A DNA stretch of 64,000 nucleotides from CAVUCH01 sp963739995 (GCA_963739995.1 CAVUCH010000008.1:12655-76654); one strand, 5' to 3'. Counted from the stretch's first letter, positions 43,984 through 53,432 are shown. Numbers and translations are program-made. The notes: generated from the letters alone by a model not told the origin.

Positions 43984-45696
43984 ATGAATCGACCCTGGCT
44001 CGAACGGTACGACGAGGGCGTGCCCCCCTCGCTCGAGTACCCTCCCGGCACACTCGTGGACGTTCTCCGCGCCACGGCGGCGGAGCGTCCGACCCACCCG
44101 GCCGTCCTCTTCAAGGGCAGCACCCTCTCGTACAGCAGTCTCGATCGGCTCAGCAGCGCATTTGCTGCAACCCTCGCGGCCGAGGGCGTGCGGAAAGGCG
44201 ACCGCGTCGGCCTCCTGCTGCCGAACTGCCCGCAGTTCCTGATCGCGCAGTTCGGGATCTGGAAGGCTGGGGGGATCGTGGTGGCGGTCAATCCCATTTA
44301 CTCCGAGCGCGAGCTCGAGCTGCCCTTGAGGGAGACGGGCACAGAAGTAGTGGTCGCCCTGACGCGGCTGTACTCGCGCGCGAAAGCGGTGCAGCCGCAC
44401 ACCAGGGTGCGTCGCGTCATCGCGACCAGCATCAAGGAGTACCTCCCGCCGATTGTTGCGCTGCTGTTCACCCTGTTTCGCGAAAGGAAGGAGGGCCACC
44501 GCATCACCCTCGCGCCCGGCGACGCGTGGTTCAGCCACCAGCTCGCGGCGGGCGCGGGAAAACCCGCTCCGGACGTCAAGGTGTCGGCCGACGACCCGGC
44601 TGTGATCCTCGCAAGCGGGGGCACGACTGGAACGCCGAAGGGCGTCGTCGGCACGCACCGCGCCTATGTGCAGGCGGGGCTGCAGCTGCGCCGGTGGATC
44701 GAGGCGCTCTGCGCGCCCTGGGTCGACCGTATCATGCTGCCGCTGCCCCTCTTCCACGTGTACGCGAACGTGGGCGTGCAGGGGATGGCGTTCATGGGCC
44801 ACAACCCGCTCGCCCTCGTGCCGAACCCGCGCGACATCGACGATGTGCTCGCCACGATTCGCAAGGTGCGGCCCGCATTCTTCACAGGGGTCCCGACCCT
44901 CTTTACCGCTCTCCTCAATCATCCCGACGTGAAGGAGGGCCGGGCCGACTTCAGCTCCATCCGGGTGTGCTTCTCGGGTGCGTCCGCGCTGATGGCGGAG
45001 ACGCGGCGGCGGTTCGAGGATCTGACAGGCGGCCGCATCATCGAGGGCTACTCGCTGACAGAAGGAATGATGGCGTGCGTCGTGAACCCCGTACGCGGCA
45101 CCGTCAAGACCGGGTCAGTGGGCATGCCGCTCCCCGACGTCGACGTGCTGATCGTCGACCCGGACGATACCGCACGCGTGCTCGAGACCGATGCCGTCGG
45201 CGAGCTCCTCATGCGTGCGCCGCAGCTGATGGACGGCTACTGGAACAATCCGCGAGAGACGGCAATCGCGCTGAGACCGCGGCCCGAGGGCGGCACGTGG
45301 CTGCACACCGGGGATCTCGGGTACCTCGATTCGGATGGGTATCTGTTCCTGGTGGATCGCAAGAAAGACCTGATCAAGACGAGCGGCTACCAGGTGTGGC
45401 CGCGTGAGATCGAAGAAGTGCTCGCGGCTCACCCTGAGGTGCTCGAAGTGGGTGTCGCCGGCGTGCCCGATCCCGCGAAGGGCGAAGTGGTGAAAGCGTG
45501 GGTGGTGCTGAAACCCGGCACCCGGGCAACCGCCGATGACCTGCGCGCGTGGTGCAAGGCACGCCTGGCCCCGTACAAGGTGCCAGCGAGTGTCGAGTTC
45601 CGGAACGAATTGCCGAAATCGATGGTCGGCAAAGTGCTCCGGCGCATGTTGACGGCGACGGAACCCCCCACGCCATCCGCCACTCCTGTGAATTGA
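43984..45696 (+). CDS. long-chain acyl-CoA synthetase (AMP-forming)
   Basis: 570 residues. Motif I ILASGGTTGTPKGVVGTHR near residue 203, GYSLTEGMMACVVNP near 355, WLHTGDLGYLDSDGYLFLVDRKKDLIKTSGYQVWPREIE near 440, and the C-terminal catalytic lysine in LPKSMVGKVLRRML. These define the ANL superfamily. Length and the YRA/LPLFH region point to medium- or long-chain fatty acids. It is co-directional with DUF2339 eight bases later. Confidence 0.9.
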   Translation: MNRPWLERYDEGVPPSLEYPPGTLVDVLRATAAERPTHPAVLFKGSTLSYSSLDRLSSAFAATLAAEGVRKGDRVGLLLPNCPQFLIAQFGIWKAGGIVVAVNPIYSERELELPLRETGTEVVVALTRLYSRAKAVQPHTRVRRVIATSIKEYLPPIVALLFTLFRERKEGHRITLAPGDAWFSHQLAAGAGKPAPDVKVSADDPAVILASGGTTGTPKGVVGTHRAYVQAGLQLRRWIEALCAPWVDRIMLPLPLFHVYANVGVQGMAFMGHNPLALVPNPRDIDDVLATIRKVRPAFFTGVPTLFTALLNHPDVKEGRADFSSIRVCFSGASALMAETRRRFEDLTGGRIIEGYSLTEGMMACVVNPVRGTVKTGSVGMPLPDVDVLIVDPDDTARVLETDAVGELLMRAPQLMDGYWNNPRETAIALRPRPEGGTWLHTGDLGYLDSDGYLFLVDRKKDLIKTSGYQVWPREIEEVLAAHPEVLEVGVAGVPDPAKGEVVKAWVVLKPGTRATADDLRAWCKARLAPYKVPASVEFRNELPKSMVGKVLRRMLTATEPPTPSATPVN

Positions 45697-45704
45697 CGTC
45701 CGAA

Positions 45705-47960
45705 ATGACAATTCTCTTCGGCCTCATGGCGGCGGGCGTGTGGCTGCTCATCACATTTGTGCTGCCGGTCGTCGCGTTCCTGCGGGCGTCGCGGGCGGCA
45801 TCTGAAGCGGCGGCGCTTCGCGGTCGGGTGTCGGCGCTCGAAGCGCACCTCCGCGATCTGGCCGCCGTGCATGACAGGACGGCTGCAGCCCCGCCCATCG
45901 ATGCGGCAGGGGAGCCGGAGGGCGCGCCGCACAGCGCCCCGGCCCCAGCCGTCGTTCCACCCCTGCCACACGACAGTGCTCCGCAGATCGAGCCGGTGCC
46001 CTCAACGTTCGTGGGCACGGCTGCGGTTGCGGCTGCGCCTGGCGAAGAAGCAGCTAAGCCTGGCGTCGATGCTGCGTTCACCGAAGACGCGCAGGCGGAG
46101 AACGGGGCGCGAGGACTCGAGGAGGCAATCGGGGGGCGGTTGCTGCTGTACGTCGGGACGATCGTGGTCGTGCTCGGCGCCGCTTTCTTCTTGAAGTACG
46201 CGTTCGATCGGGAGTGGATCACGGAATCCATGCGCGTGGTCCTTGGCGGCGTCGCGGGCATGGCTCTGGTCGGTGGAGGTCTGCGGCTCGGGCGCGCGGG
46301 TTACGCCGCCTATGGCCAGGTGCTGACGGGGGGCGGGCTCGCCGTGCTGTACCTGGCGGTCTACGCCGCATTCGGGTTCTACGGCCTCATTGGATCGGCC
46401 GTGGCCTTCGTCCTGCTCACGGTGGTTACTGCTGGCGCGGCGCTGCTTGCCGATCGCCAGGACTCGCAACCCATGGCGGTGATGGCCATCGGCGGCGGCT
46501 TCCTCACGCCGTTCCTGGTGGGTGGGACCACCGACGCGCAGGTCACGCTGTTCTCGTATATCAGCCTGCTCGTGCTCGGCACGATCTACCTCGCTCGGCG
46601 CCGCAAGTGGCCATGGCTCAACGTGCTCAGCTACGCGTTCACCATTCTGACCGTGGCCGCATGGGCCGACGCGTACTACGCCCGCTCGAAGTACCTGCGC
46701 ACCGAGCTCTTCCTCACGATTTTCTGCGCCTTGTTCCTGATCGCTCTCCTGCACGCCCGCCGATTGGGTACCGGCGGGGGGCGGCTCGTGGCACTCGTGC
46801 TCGTGAGCGCGCCCGTTCTCTACCACGCCGTCTCTCTCGGAATCCTCGCGCCGCACGGAGTGGCATTCCTGATCTACGTCATCGCGTTCACCGTCGGCGC
46901 GGTCGGCTGGGCCACGCGTCGCGCGCCCCCCGAGGTGCGGGTGCTGCTCTGGGCGGCCGTGACGCTGCCGCTGCTCGGGTGGATCGACGTCCACCAGTCA
47001 CGCCAGTGGATGGCGCCGTCACTCGTGACGCTCGGGGCCGTGTTCGCGCTGCACCTGCTCGCGCAGATGGACCGCCTCGCGAGGACGGAGGATGACCTCG
47101 GCCACAGCGACCTGCTGCTGCTGCATCTGAACGGTCTCGGCCTCTTTTTCGGGGTCTACGAGCTGCTCGATCGACAGGCCGTCGCCTGGGTGCCGCGCAT
47201 CGGCCTTGCCCTCGTCGCCCTGCATGCGGGAATCGCGTGGTGGCTGCGCCCGCGCCACCGGCACGCCGCCCTGCACGGTCTCGCGGTGGCGTTCGCGCTG
47301 CTCGCGGCAACGGTGGGCGTGAAGCTCGACGGAGGCTGGCTGACGGCGGCGTGGGCGGCGGAAGGGGCAGCCGTGATGTGGATCGGCCTCCGGGTGGGGC
47401 GCGGCTGGTTCCGTGCGGCCGGTGGGGCGCTGCTGGCCGTGGCGTGCGGCCGCTGGCTGGTGCTCTCGATGCTGCAGCCGGTCCCCGCGAATTTCCGGCT
47501 GTTCGTGAACGAGCCCACCGCCCTCGGCGTCCTGCTCATCGCCCTGTGCTACGGCCTGGCCTGGCTGCACCGGGCCAACCGCTCGCCCGAACATACGTAC
47601 GCGCGCACGATCGCCGGGCTCGTGGTGAGCGCGAGCGTGGCCACGGCCATCCTGCTGACGGCCCAGAACCATGCGTACTGGGAGATCCAGGGGGCCTCGA
47701 ACGCGGACGCGACGTTCGCCGGACAACTGGCGCTCTCGCTGACCTGGGCCGGCTACGCTGCGGTGCTCATCGTGATCGGCATCCGTCGCGGATATCGCCC
47801 GATCCGGTATACGGCGATCGTGCTCTTCGGGCTGACCGTCGTGAAGGTGTTCGTCGCGGATCTCTCCGGCCTCGAAGGCATCTATCGCGTCCTCGGGCTC
47901 CTGGTAGTCGGCACGATTCTGCTGCTCGTCTCGTTCCTCTATCAGCGCAGGCGGAAGTGA
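45705..47960 (+). CDS. DUF2339 polytopic membrane protein
   Basis: 751 residues from the ATG at 45705. An N-terminal helix and short coiled coil (ASRAASEAAALRGRVSALEAHLRDL) are followed by an A/P-rich linker (about 60-140). About 20 to 24 predicted membrane helices then begin at GGRLLLYVGTIVVVLGAAFFLKYAFDREWI, the DUF2339 signature. It ends VLGLLVVGTILLLVSFLYQRRRK. Its function is unknown. A 170-base heptamer repeat array starts just after the stop. Confidence 0.85.
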   Translation: MTILFGLMAAGVWLLITFVLPVVAFLRASRAASEAAALRGRVSALEAHLRDLAAVHDRTAAAPPIDAAGEPEGAPHSAPAPAVVPPLPHDSAPQIEPVPSTFVGTAAVAAAPGEEAAKPGVDAAFTEDAQAENGARGLEEAIGGRLLLYVGTIVVVLGAAFFLKYAFDREWITESMRVVLGGVAGMALVGGGLRLGRAGYAAYGQVLTGGGLAVLYLAVYAAFGFYGLIGSAVAFVLLTVVTAGAALLADRQDSQPMAVMAIGGGFLTPFLVGGTTDAQVTLFSYISLLVLGTIYLARRRKWPWLNVLSYAFTILTVAAWADAYYARSKYLRTELFLTIFCALFLIALLHARRLGTGGGRLVALVLVSAPVLYHAVSLGILAPHGVAFLIYVIAFTVGAVGWATRRAPPEVRVLLWAAVTLPLLGWIDVHQSRQWMAPSLVTLGAVFALHLLAQMDRLARTEDDLGHSDLLLLHLNGLGLFFGVYELLDRQAVAWVPRIGLALVALHAGIAWWLRPRHRHAALHGLAVAFALLAATVGVKLDGGWLTAAWAAEGAAVMWIGLRVGRGWFRAAGGALLAVACGRWLVLSMLQPVPANFRLFVNEPTALGVLLIALCYGLAWLHRANRSPEHTYARTIAGLVVSASVATAILLTAQNHAYWEIQGASNADATFAGQLALSLTWAGYAAVLIVIGIRRGYRPIRYTAIVLFGLTVVKVFVADLSGLEGIYRVLGLLVVGTILLLVSFLYQRRRK

Positions 47961-47966
47961 GCGCTG

Positions 47967-48137
<171 letters not shown>

Positions 48138-48184
48138 ACTTCGACACGGCGATGGAAATCATGTGGAGCCGGGACGTCTGTGGA

Positions 48185-48204
48185 GCCGGGACTTCAGTCC
48201 CGGC
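48185..48204. repeat. palindromic repeat, copy D (inverted)
   Basis: GCCGGGACTTCAGTCCCGGC, the reverse complement of copies B and C, preceded by ATGTGGA. A partial second copy (ATGTGGAGCCGGGACG) lies directly upstream at 48160-48175. The stop codon of the convergent MFS gene is inside the palindrome, so the last residues of that protein are repeat-encoded. Confidence 0.88.
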
Positions 48205-49381
48205 GATCAGATGACAGGCTGCGCCCTCTCGTTTCCGGGATCCAGATCCACAGCACAGCCGCGAGCACGAAGGCGCCGCTCGTAATCGAGAACGCCGTTC
48301 CAAGGCCATACTGCACGGCGAGCGTGCCAACGGTGAACGGCGCAAACGCCGACAGCCCGCGGCCCATGTTGTATGTCACCCCTTGCGCAGTCGCGCGAAC
48401 GGCGGTCGGGAAGATTTCAGCCGTCACCGCGCCGAAGCCGCTGAAGTAGCCGGTGCCGAAAAATGCCACGAACGGACCCAGCAGCAGCAGTGCCAGCGGA
48501 TCACGCGTGGCGCCATAGATCGGGACGAGCACCGCGGCCACGAGCAGGTAGGTGACATATGTGCGGCGGCGGCCGAACCGGTCCGACAGGAACCCGAAGC
48601 TCACATAGCCGAGCCACATCCCGGCCTGCATGAGGACGATCCATGTGGACGAGCGCAGAAGCGACAGCCCGGCGCCGCCCTGGGCCGCCGGCCGCGCGAG
48701 GTACGCCGGGATCCACGTGAAGAGTCCCCACCAGGCGAACATCGTCGCGGCATTCATCGCGGCGACAATCAGCCCAAGGCGCAGCAGCGGGCCGTCGAGC
48801 GCGTCATGGAGGCCCTTGGCCGTGGCCGGGCGCGCGCGGCCGTCCCGCCAGACCTGTGACTCCTCCACCGACCGGCGGATCCACAGGGTGAGCAGCGCCG
48901 GGGCGACGCCCGCCAGAAACACCCCTCGCCAGCCCCAGACCGGCAGCACCACCGCGTTCACCGCAGCCGCGGCCGCGTAGCCGACCGCCCAGGCGCTCTG
49001 CATCACGCCGAGGGCCTTGCCTCGGTGCTGCGCCGGCCAGGTCTCGGCGACCAGCGCAGCGCCGGTCGCCCACTCGCCCCCCATGCCCAAGCCGAGGATG
49101 ATGCGGAACAACGCGAGCTGCTCGACGGACTGCGCAAGTCCGCAGGCAGCCGTCGCCAGGGAGTACACCGCGATGGACCCGGTCAGCGCGCGGGTCCGGC
49201 CGACACGGTCGGCCAGCCACCCAAACAGCGCACCGCCAACGCCGAGGAGGCCAGCGGCAACGCGATCAGCAGCCCGCTGGCGCGATCGCTGAGCGCGAAT
49301 TCGCGCCGGATGTCGTCCAGTACCGAACGAGTACAGCAGGACGTCCATCGCGTCCAGCATCCACCCGAGCGAGGCCGCCAC
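48194..49381 (-). CDS. MFS transporter with two compensating frameshifts
   Basis: About 395 residues, major facilitator superfamily, sugar- or aromatic-acid-type symporter. Loop motif GWLADRVGRTRALTG, then GLGMGGEWATGAALVAE and GFLSDRFGRRRTYVTY. Near the N-terminus the reading frame departs for about 85 bases (49237-49321). The open frame there is a nonsense stretch (GTGRHPARIRAQRSRQRAADRV...), while the next frame reads VLDDIRREFALSDRASGLLI, as expected in this family. One extra and one missing base would restore it. The true start probably lies upstream of the in-frame GTG at 49381 (LTANWWRSAPASARRALVAA continues in frame). Substrate unknown. Confidence 0.75.
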   Translation of the reverse strand: MAASLGWMLDAMDVLLYSFGTGRHPARIRAQRSRQRAADRVAAGLLGVGGALFGWLADRVGRTRALTGSIAVYSLATAACGLAQSVEQLALFRIILGLGMGGEWATGAALVAETWPAQHRGKALGVMQSAWAVGYAAAAAVNAVVLPVWGWRGVFLAGVAPALLTLWIRRSVEESQVWRDGRARPATAKGLHDALDGPLLRLGLIVAAMNAATMFAWWGLFTWIPAYLARPAAQGGAGLSLLRSSTWIVLMQAGMWLGYVSFGFLSDRFGRRRTYVTYLLVAAVLVPIYGATRDPLALLLLGPFVAFFGTGYFSGFGAVTAEIFPTAVRATAQGVTYNMGRGLSAFAPFTVGTLAVQYGLGTAFSITSGAFVLAAVLWIWIPETRGRSLSSDRRD

Positions 49382-49546
49382 GAGTGCTCTCCGCGCGGAT
49401 GCCGGTGCCGAACGCCACCAGTTCGCTGTCAGTTGTCGATCCTCACGGTAAGTTGGAGGTGCCCGTCGTGGCGCCCGGTGGAGCGGCCGTCCGGTGACTC
49501 AGCCGCAGGCCCCCGTATGGCAATGAAGGGTACGCGGCGAGGCAGA

Positions 49547-50308
49547 TCACGCCCCGGGGGCCACCACTCGCACCCCGGTCCCCTCGAGGGCGGCGCGCAC
49601 GGCACGGGCGAGCTCCGCAGCGCCAGGGGTGTCGCCATGTATGCAGAGCGTGTCGGCACGCACAGGAACAGTACGATCCGAGTCGAGGCTGCGCACGTGG
49701 CCATCCCGGACGATGCCGATCGCCCGGCGGGCGACGAGAGCCGCATCGTGAATGAGGGCACCTGCCACGTGTCGAGGGGCCAGCGAGCCGTCGGCCAGGT
49801 AGGCGCGGTCCGCGAACGCCTCAGCGGCGGGGGACAATCCCGCGTCGGTTGCGGCCTCGATCATCGAGGAGCCCGCGAGGCCGACGAGCACGAGGCTGGG
49901 GTCCAGAGACGCAACGGCCCGCGCGATCGCAGAGGCGAGCGCCGGGTCCCTCGCCGCCTGGTTGTAGAGCGCGCCGTGCGGCTTTACGTGTGCGAGTCGC
50001 ACGCCTTCGGCCCGCGCAATGCCGAGGAGCGCCGCCACCTGATAGAGCACGAGGTCTTCGACGTCGCGCGCCGGGAGCGCCATCGCGCGACGGCCGAACC
50101 CCTGGAGATCGGGGTACCCGGGATGCGCACCGATGCGCACGCCCGCCTCGGCAGCCAGGCGGATTGTGCGGCGAATGACGGAAGGGTCACCCGCGTGGAA
50201 ACCGCAGGCGATGTTTACCGAGGTGACGTGGGCGAGAAGCGCCGCATCGTCGCCGAGCACCCATGCCCCGAACGACTCGCCGGCGTCTGTGTTCAGGTCG
50301 ACGCGCAT
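49547..50308 (-). CDS. pxpA: 5-oxoprolinase subunit A (LamB/YcsF family)
   Basis: 253 residues. Opening MRVDLNTDAGESFGAWVLGDDAALLAHVTSVNIACGFHAGD and HVKPHGALYNQAARDP are diagnostic. In PxpABC it takes part in ATP-dependent opening of 5-oxoproline to glutamate; pxpB and pxpC are not adjacent here. I chose the ATG at 50306-50308. An ATG at 50335 lies inside the stem of a terminator hairpin that ends just before the chosen start. Confidence 0.9.
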   Translation of the reverse strand: MRVDLNTDAGESFGAWVLGDDAALLAHVTSVNIACGFHAGDPSVIRRTIRLAAEAGVRIGAHPGYPDLQGFGRRAMALPARDVEDLVLYQVAALLGIARAEGVRLAHVKPHGALYNQAARDPALASAIARAVASLDPSLVLVGLAGSSMIEAATDAGLSPAAEAFADRAYLADGSLAPRHVAGALIHDAALVARRAIGIVRDGHVRSLDSDRTVPVRADTLCIHGDTPGAAELARAVRAALEGTGVRVVAPGA

Positions 50309-50312
50309 CCGG

Positions 50313-50523
50313 GCGCCCAAAAAAGGAAAGGGCATCGCGTGACGCGATGCCCTTGACCTATCGCCCGGCCCGGCTCCCCAGCACAATCACGGCGCCCTTG
50401 CCGTAATCTTCGGACCAGCGACGGCTCGAGAGAGAGCAATGTACGTGCCGTGCATGGGCTTCGCACGGGCAGGCGATTGCGGCGGAAACGGCGATCGTGC
50501 CGGGTGCGGGCGCTCACGAAACG
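50313..50523 (-). ncRNA. candidate structured RNA of about 210 nt
   Basis: Gene-free stretch between pxpA and the DGQHR gene, read on the minus strand. A weak promoter (TTGTCG at 50555-50560, TATGGT at 50530-50535, 19-base spacer) precedes it and an intrinsic terminator ends it. The ends pair: CGCCCG and CCCGGC (50499-50512) with GCCGGG and CGGGCG (50362-50374). GCACGATC can alternatively pair with GATTGTGC. Inside are two further hairpins, CCGTGC/GCACGG and ACGGC/GCCGT. A closed stem with an interior bubble recalls 6S RNA, but I cannot match a known family; it may be a leader or riboswitch of pxpA. Confidence 0.4.
50319..50354 (-). terminator. intrinsic terminator just upstream of pxpA
   Basis: On the minus strand AAGGGCATCGCG-TCA-CGCGATGCCCTT forms a perfect 12-pair stem with a triloop, followed by TCCTTTTTT. 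The pxpA start codon is about ten bases further on, so the hairpin either ends the upstream RNA or attenuates pxpA. Confidence 0.85.
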
Positions 50524-50590
50524 TGCAAAACCATACGCCAAATTTACACACCGGCGACAAGTTACACGGCCTCTGGCGCCGTGCGCCGCA

Positions 50591-51727
50591 CTATACGGCT
50601 GCGCCCTCCGGATACTGCAACGCCAGGCGCAGCTCGCGAGCGAGCCCCTCGACCGAACCACCATTGCCCTTCCAGGCGCCGTCGGTTTCGAATCGCAGGT
50701 CGCCGATGCGCCGGCCCCACGGCGCGATCACGCGGCCGATGGCCCGGAAGTCGGTCCGTTCGGCATGCTCCTGATCGAGCCGGCGCACGACGTCGGGCGC
50801 CACGCGCACGAACGCGCGCAGCGCCGGCGCGGACCGGATGCTGTACTTGCGGCCGTTCCAGGCGGCCCCGAACACGAGGGCGATTTGTTTGAAGTAGTTC
50901 ACGTAGAAGCGTTTCGATTCCTCGAGGAACTCGCTCCCCTTCCGCCCGGCCCCGAAGGCGTCGGCCTCAAACAGCTTCTTCAGCTCCTGCGCGAGCGGCG
51001 CCTGCGCCACCTTGCCCTTCCCCACTCCGAGCAGCTTGATGTTCTTGAACAACGGCGAGTCGTCACGCTCGTTGAGCGCGCGCACGATATCGTGCGCCGC
51101 CGCGAGATTCTCGTCCCGGTATAGCTGCCGGCCGGAGAGCGACACCAGGTGCGAGGGGTTCAGGCGCGTGTGCTTGGCGTTGATCGTGACGAACATCTGC
51201 ACGACATGATCTTCGGGCAACTGATCGAAGATGATGGCGGGCACCGTGAACTGATCCGCTCCGAATGTGTCGAGCGCGGCGTGGAGCGCCAGCAGCCGGT
51301 GCTGCCCATCGATCGCGCGGAGGATCCCCTCGCGCTCGGGCACCTTCAGCGTGCCCATCGGGCCGTCTTCGGAGACTGGCTCGAAGCGCAGGCGCTCGTC
51401 GCAGGAGATGATCACGGCGCCTGGTATCGACGGCAGATCGCGCGCCTGCCGGCACTGTTCGTAGTATTGAACGAGTTCCTCGATCTTGCGGCGGATGATC
51501 TGCCGCTGGTACGCCTTCTCGTTGGAGCCGATGCGGCGCTCGAGCAGGTCCCAGTTGATCTTCGGGGCGGGCGTGCCGCGGCGTCCGCCGCGCACCGGTT
51601 GGTGCCCCTGGTCGCCGTAGCGCAACACTTCGAAACGCACGAGCTTGTCGATGTCATTGGCCGTCAGCGCTGCCTGGTAGAACTGCACGCCGAACTGGTG
51701 CATCCGGATCGCGGCAACATTCATCAT
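50591..51727 (-). CDS. DGQHR-domain (DndB-like) protein
   Basis: 378 residues from the ATG at 51725-51727 (MMNVAAIRMHQFGVQFYQAAL). The signature ILRAIDGQHRLLALHAAL is near residue 137, followed by VVQMFVTINAKHTRLNPSHLVSLSGRQLY. This family includes DndB, a regulator in DNA phosphorothioation loci, and many stand-alone proteins of unknown role. No dndACDE, restriction or other defence gene is adjacent, so it is an orphan here. Confidence 0.82.
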   Translation of the reverse strand: MMNVAAIRMHQFGVQFYQAALTANDIDKLVRFEVLRYGDQGHQPVRGGRRGTPAPKINWDLLERRIGSNEKAYQRQIIRRKIEELVQYYEQCRQARDLPSIPGAVIISCDERLRFEPVSEDGPMGTLKVPEREGILRAIDGQHRLLALHAALDTFGADQFTVPAIIFDQLPEDHVVQMFVTINAKHTRLNPSHLVSLSGRQLYRDENLAAAHDIVRALNERDDSPLFKNIKLLGVGKGKVAQAPLAQELKKLFEADAFGAGRKGSEFLEESKRFYVNYFKQIALVFGAAWNGRKYSIRSAPALRAFVRVAPDVVRRLDQEHAERTDFRAIGRVIAPWGRRIGDLRFETDGAWKGNGGSVEGLARELRLALQYPEGAAV

Positions 51728-51891
51728 GGGGTTCGTGTCAGCAGGGCGCGCGGGAAAGGCGCGCAAACCGGCCGATTCTAATGGCCGTCTTTGCCGGATC
51801 TCAATGCTTTTTGCGTCGGCGCGCGCCCCGGCACCGGGTGATTATGCGTAAGCCGTCCCACTGCAGGTATTTACGGCGAGCGACAACATCT

Positions 51892-52995
51892 TCACGCCAT
51901 TCTCACCCGCGCCCGGCGCGCCCGCCAGGTTGCCTCCCCGCGGCGCTTCAGAACGACCGCCCCGAGCATCAGGAGGGTGAATGCAGCGAAGGCTGCGACT
52001 GTCCAGGGCAGCGGCAGCTGACAGTGCAGCGGCCTCGTCAGGACGCCGTACACCATCTCCACATGGATCCAATACACGAACAGAGACTCCACGCCGAGAA
52101 GCACGAGCGGGCTCCACCGGCTCGCCGCCCGCGGCCGCTGCGCCCAGGCCCACGCAAGACCCACTGCAATCAGCACCACACCCGTGCGCAGGAAAAAGAA
52201 GGTGGGAGAGCTCGTCCAGAAATTCACGGCCGGGTACAGCGGCGGAAGGTACGACGCGCCATAGCCACCCACGGCGAGTAGCAGTCCGGCCAGCGCAATG
52301 CCGGCCATGGCCCGCCGGAGGCGTTGCGGATCCGGTGCGCGCTCGAGCACGAGCCCCACGATCGCGCCGGCAGTGACGAACCCGCTCCAGGGAAACAATG
52401 TGAAGTTGGTGCGTCCCGGAACAGGACGAACGTACCACTCCAGCGGGTCCGGCAGGATGCCCAGCATCGGCGCCTCGCGCAGAAGAGGCGTGAGCATCGC
52501 AACTGCGACCGTTGCCCCGCCGAGCGCCAGCACGCGGCCCGTCGTACGGCGCGCCACGCCCCACAAACTGGCGGACGCGACGATTGCCAGGCCCATGACG
52601 TTGAGGATGTCGACTTTCAGCAGAGTCCAGAGCGGCGAGCCCGGGTTGAGCACGAACGACTGGAGCCGGAAGAGAAAGGCGTAAAGGAAGATCTGCCATC
52701 CGCGGCGGCGGACGGTCCTGACGGCAGCCGCATCGCTGCGGAGCCTGGCCGCCCTGGCGCTCGCGGCGAGCGACACCGACACGCCAGCGAGAAGGAGGAA
52801 GAGCGGCCCGCCGAAGCCGAAGACCAGGACCGCCCAACCGTACACCGGGCGGGTGCGATCTGCGGGCAACGTCCACGAGTCGAACGTGTGCCCCCCGATC
52901 ATGATGAGGACGGCGACGCCCCTGAGCCAGTCGAGATACGTGTGCCGCGTCGGTGACGCCGGACACACGCGGGCAGTCTGAGGCATGCCCGACAT
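51892..52995 (-). CDS. DUF1624 / HGSNAT-like membrane acyltransferase
   Basis: 367 residues with about ten membrane helices. RHTYLDWLRGVAVLIMIGGHTFDSW near residue 17, with the conserved histidine in GGHTF, and FGFGGPLFLLLAGVSVSLAAS match the heparan-alpha-glucosaminide N-acetyltransferase-like family, which passes acetyl groups across the membrane. The acceptor is unknown. The ATG at 52993-52995 is 14 bases after the OsmC stop, so the two genes are co-transcribed. Confidence 0.78.
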   Translation of the reverse strand: MSGMPQTARVCPASPTRHTYLDWLRGVAVLIMIGGHTFDSWTLPADRTRPVYGWAVLVFGFGGPLFLLLAGVSVSLAASARAARLRSDAAAVRTVRRRGWQIFLYAFLFRLQSFVLNPGSPLWTLLKVDILNVMGLAIVASASLWGVARRTTGRVLALGGATVAVAMLTPLLREAPMLGILPDPLEWYVRPVPGRTNFTLFPWSGFVTAGAIVGLVLERAPDPQRLRRAMAGIALAGLLLAVGGYGASYLPPLYPAVNFWTSSPTFFFLRTGVVLIAVGLAWAWAQRPRAASRWSPLVLLGVESLFVYWIHVEMVYGVLTRPLHCQLPLPWTVAAFAAFTLLMLGAVVLKRRGEATWRARRARVRMA

Positions 52996-53009
52996 GGCGT
53001 CTTCCGCGC

Positions 53010-53432
53010 TCAGGGTCTGGTGCCCACGGTGATCCGGGTGACAACGTCGAGGGTGATGTCCTCGCGCAGCGAGTTCCACACGGAGCAGTACTTGTCGCGC
53101 GAGAGCTGGACCGCCCGATTCACCTGCGCCTGACCAACGGCACCCGCGATCGTGAACTCGAGACGAATGGCGGTGAACCGATGCGGCTCCGTCTGCGCGC
53201 GTTGGCCGGTGAAGCTCACGCGCAGCCCTTCGAGTGGCTGTCGCGCTTTGCCGAGGATGTGCACCAGATCGACGCCCATGCAGGCAGCCGTGGCAGCCGC
53301 GAGCATTTCCACCGGCGACAGGCCCGCCCCGCCGTCGCCGTCGGTTACCAGTGCAGTGCCGCCCGGTGTCTCCACCTGGAACGCGAGGCCCTCGGTCCAT
53401 GTAAGCGCAAGCGACGTCGGTGGTTTTTTCAT
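53010..53432 (-). CDS. OsmC-family protein
   Basis: 140 residues. OsmC/Ohr-type fold with a first cysteine in LAAATAACMGVDLVHIL near residue 51 and a second in LSRDKYCSVWNSL near residue 115, the pair used for thiol peroxidase chemistry. It fits the YhfA/OsmC branch more than Ohr. First gene of a two-gene unit with the membrane acyltransferase. Confidence 0.85.
   Translation of the reverse strand: MKKPPTSLALTWTEGLAFQVETPGGTALVTDGDGGAGLSPVEMLAAATAACMGVDLVHILGKARQPLEGLRVSFTGQRAQTEPHRFTAIRLEFTIAGAVGQAQVNRAVQLSRDKYCSVWNSLREDITLDVVTRITVGTRP

Noticed and set aside
50340..50520. Guanidine (ykkC) riboswitch
   Set aside because: CTGGTCCGA resembles one ykkC element, but the ACGG core and the GGGANAAAAGCCCGGG segment are missing.
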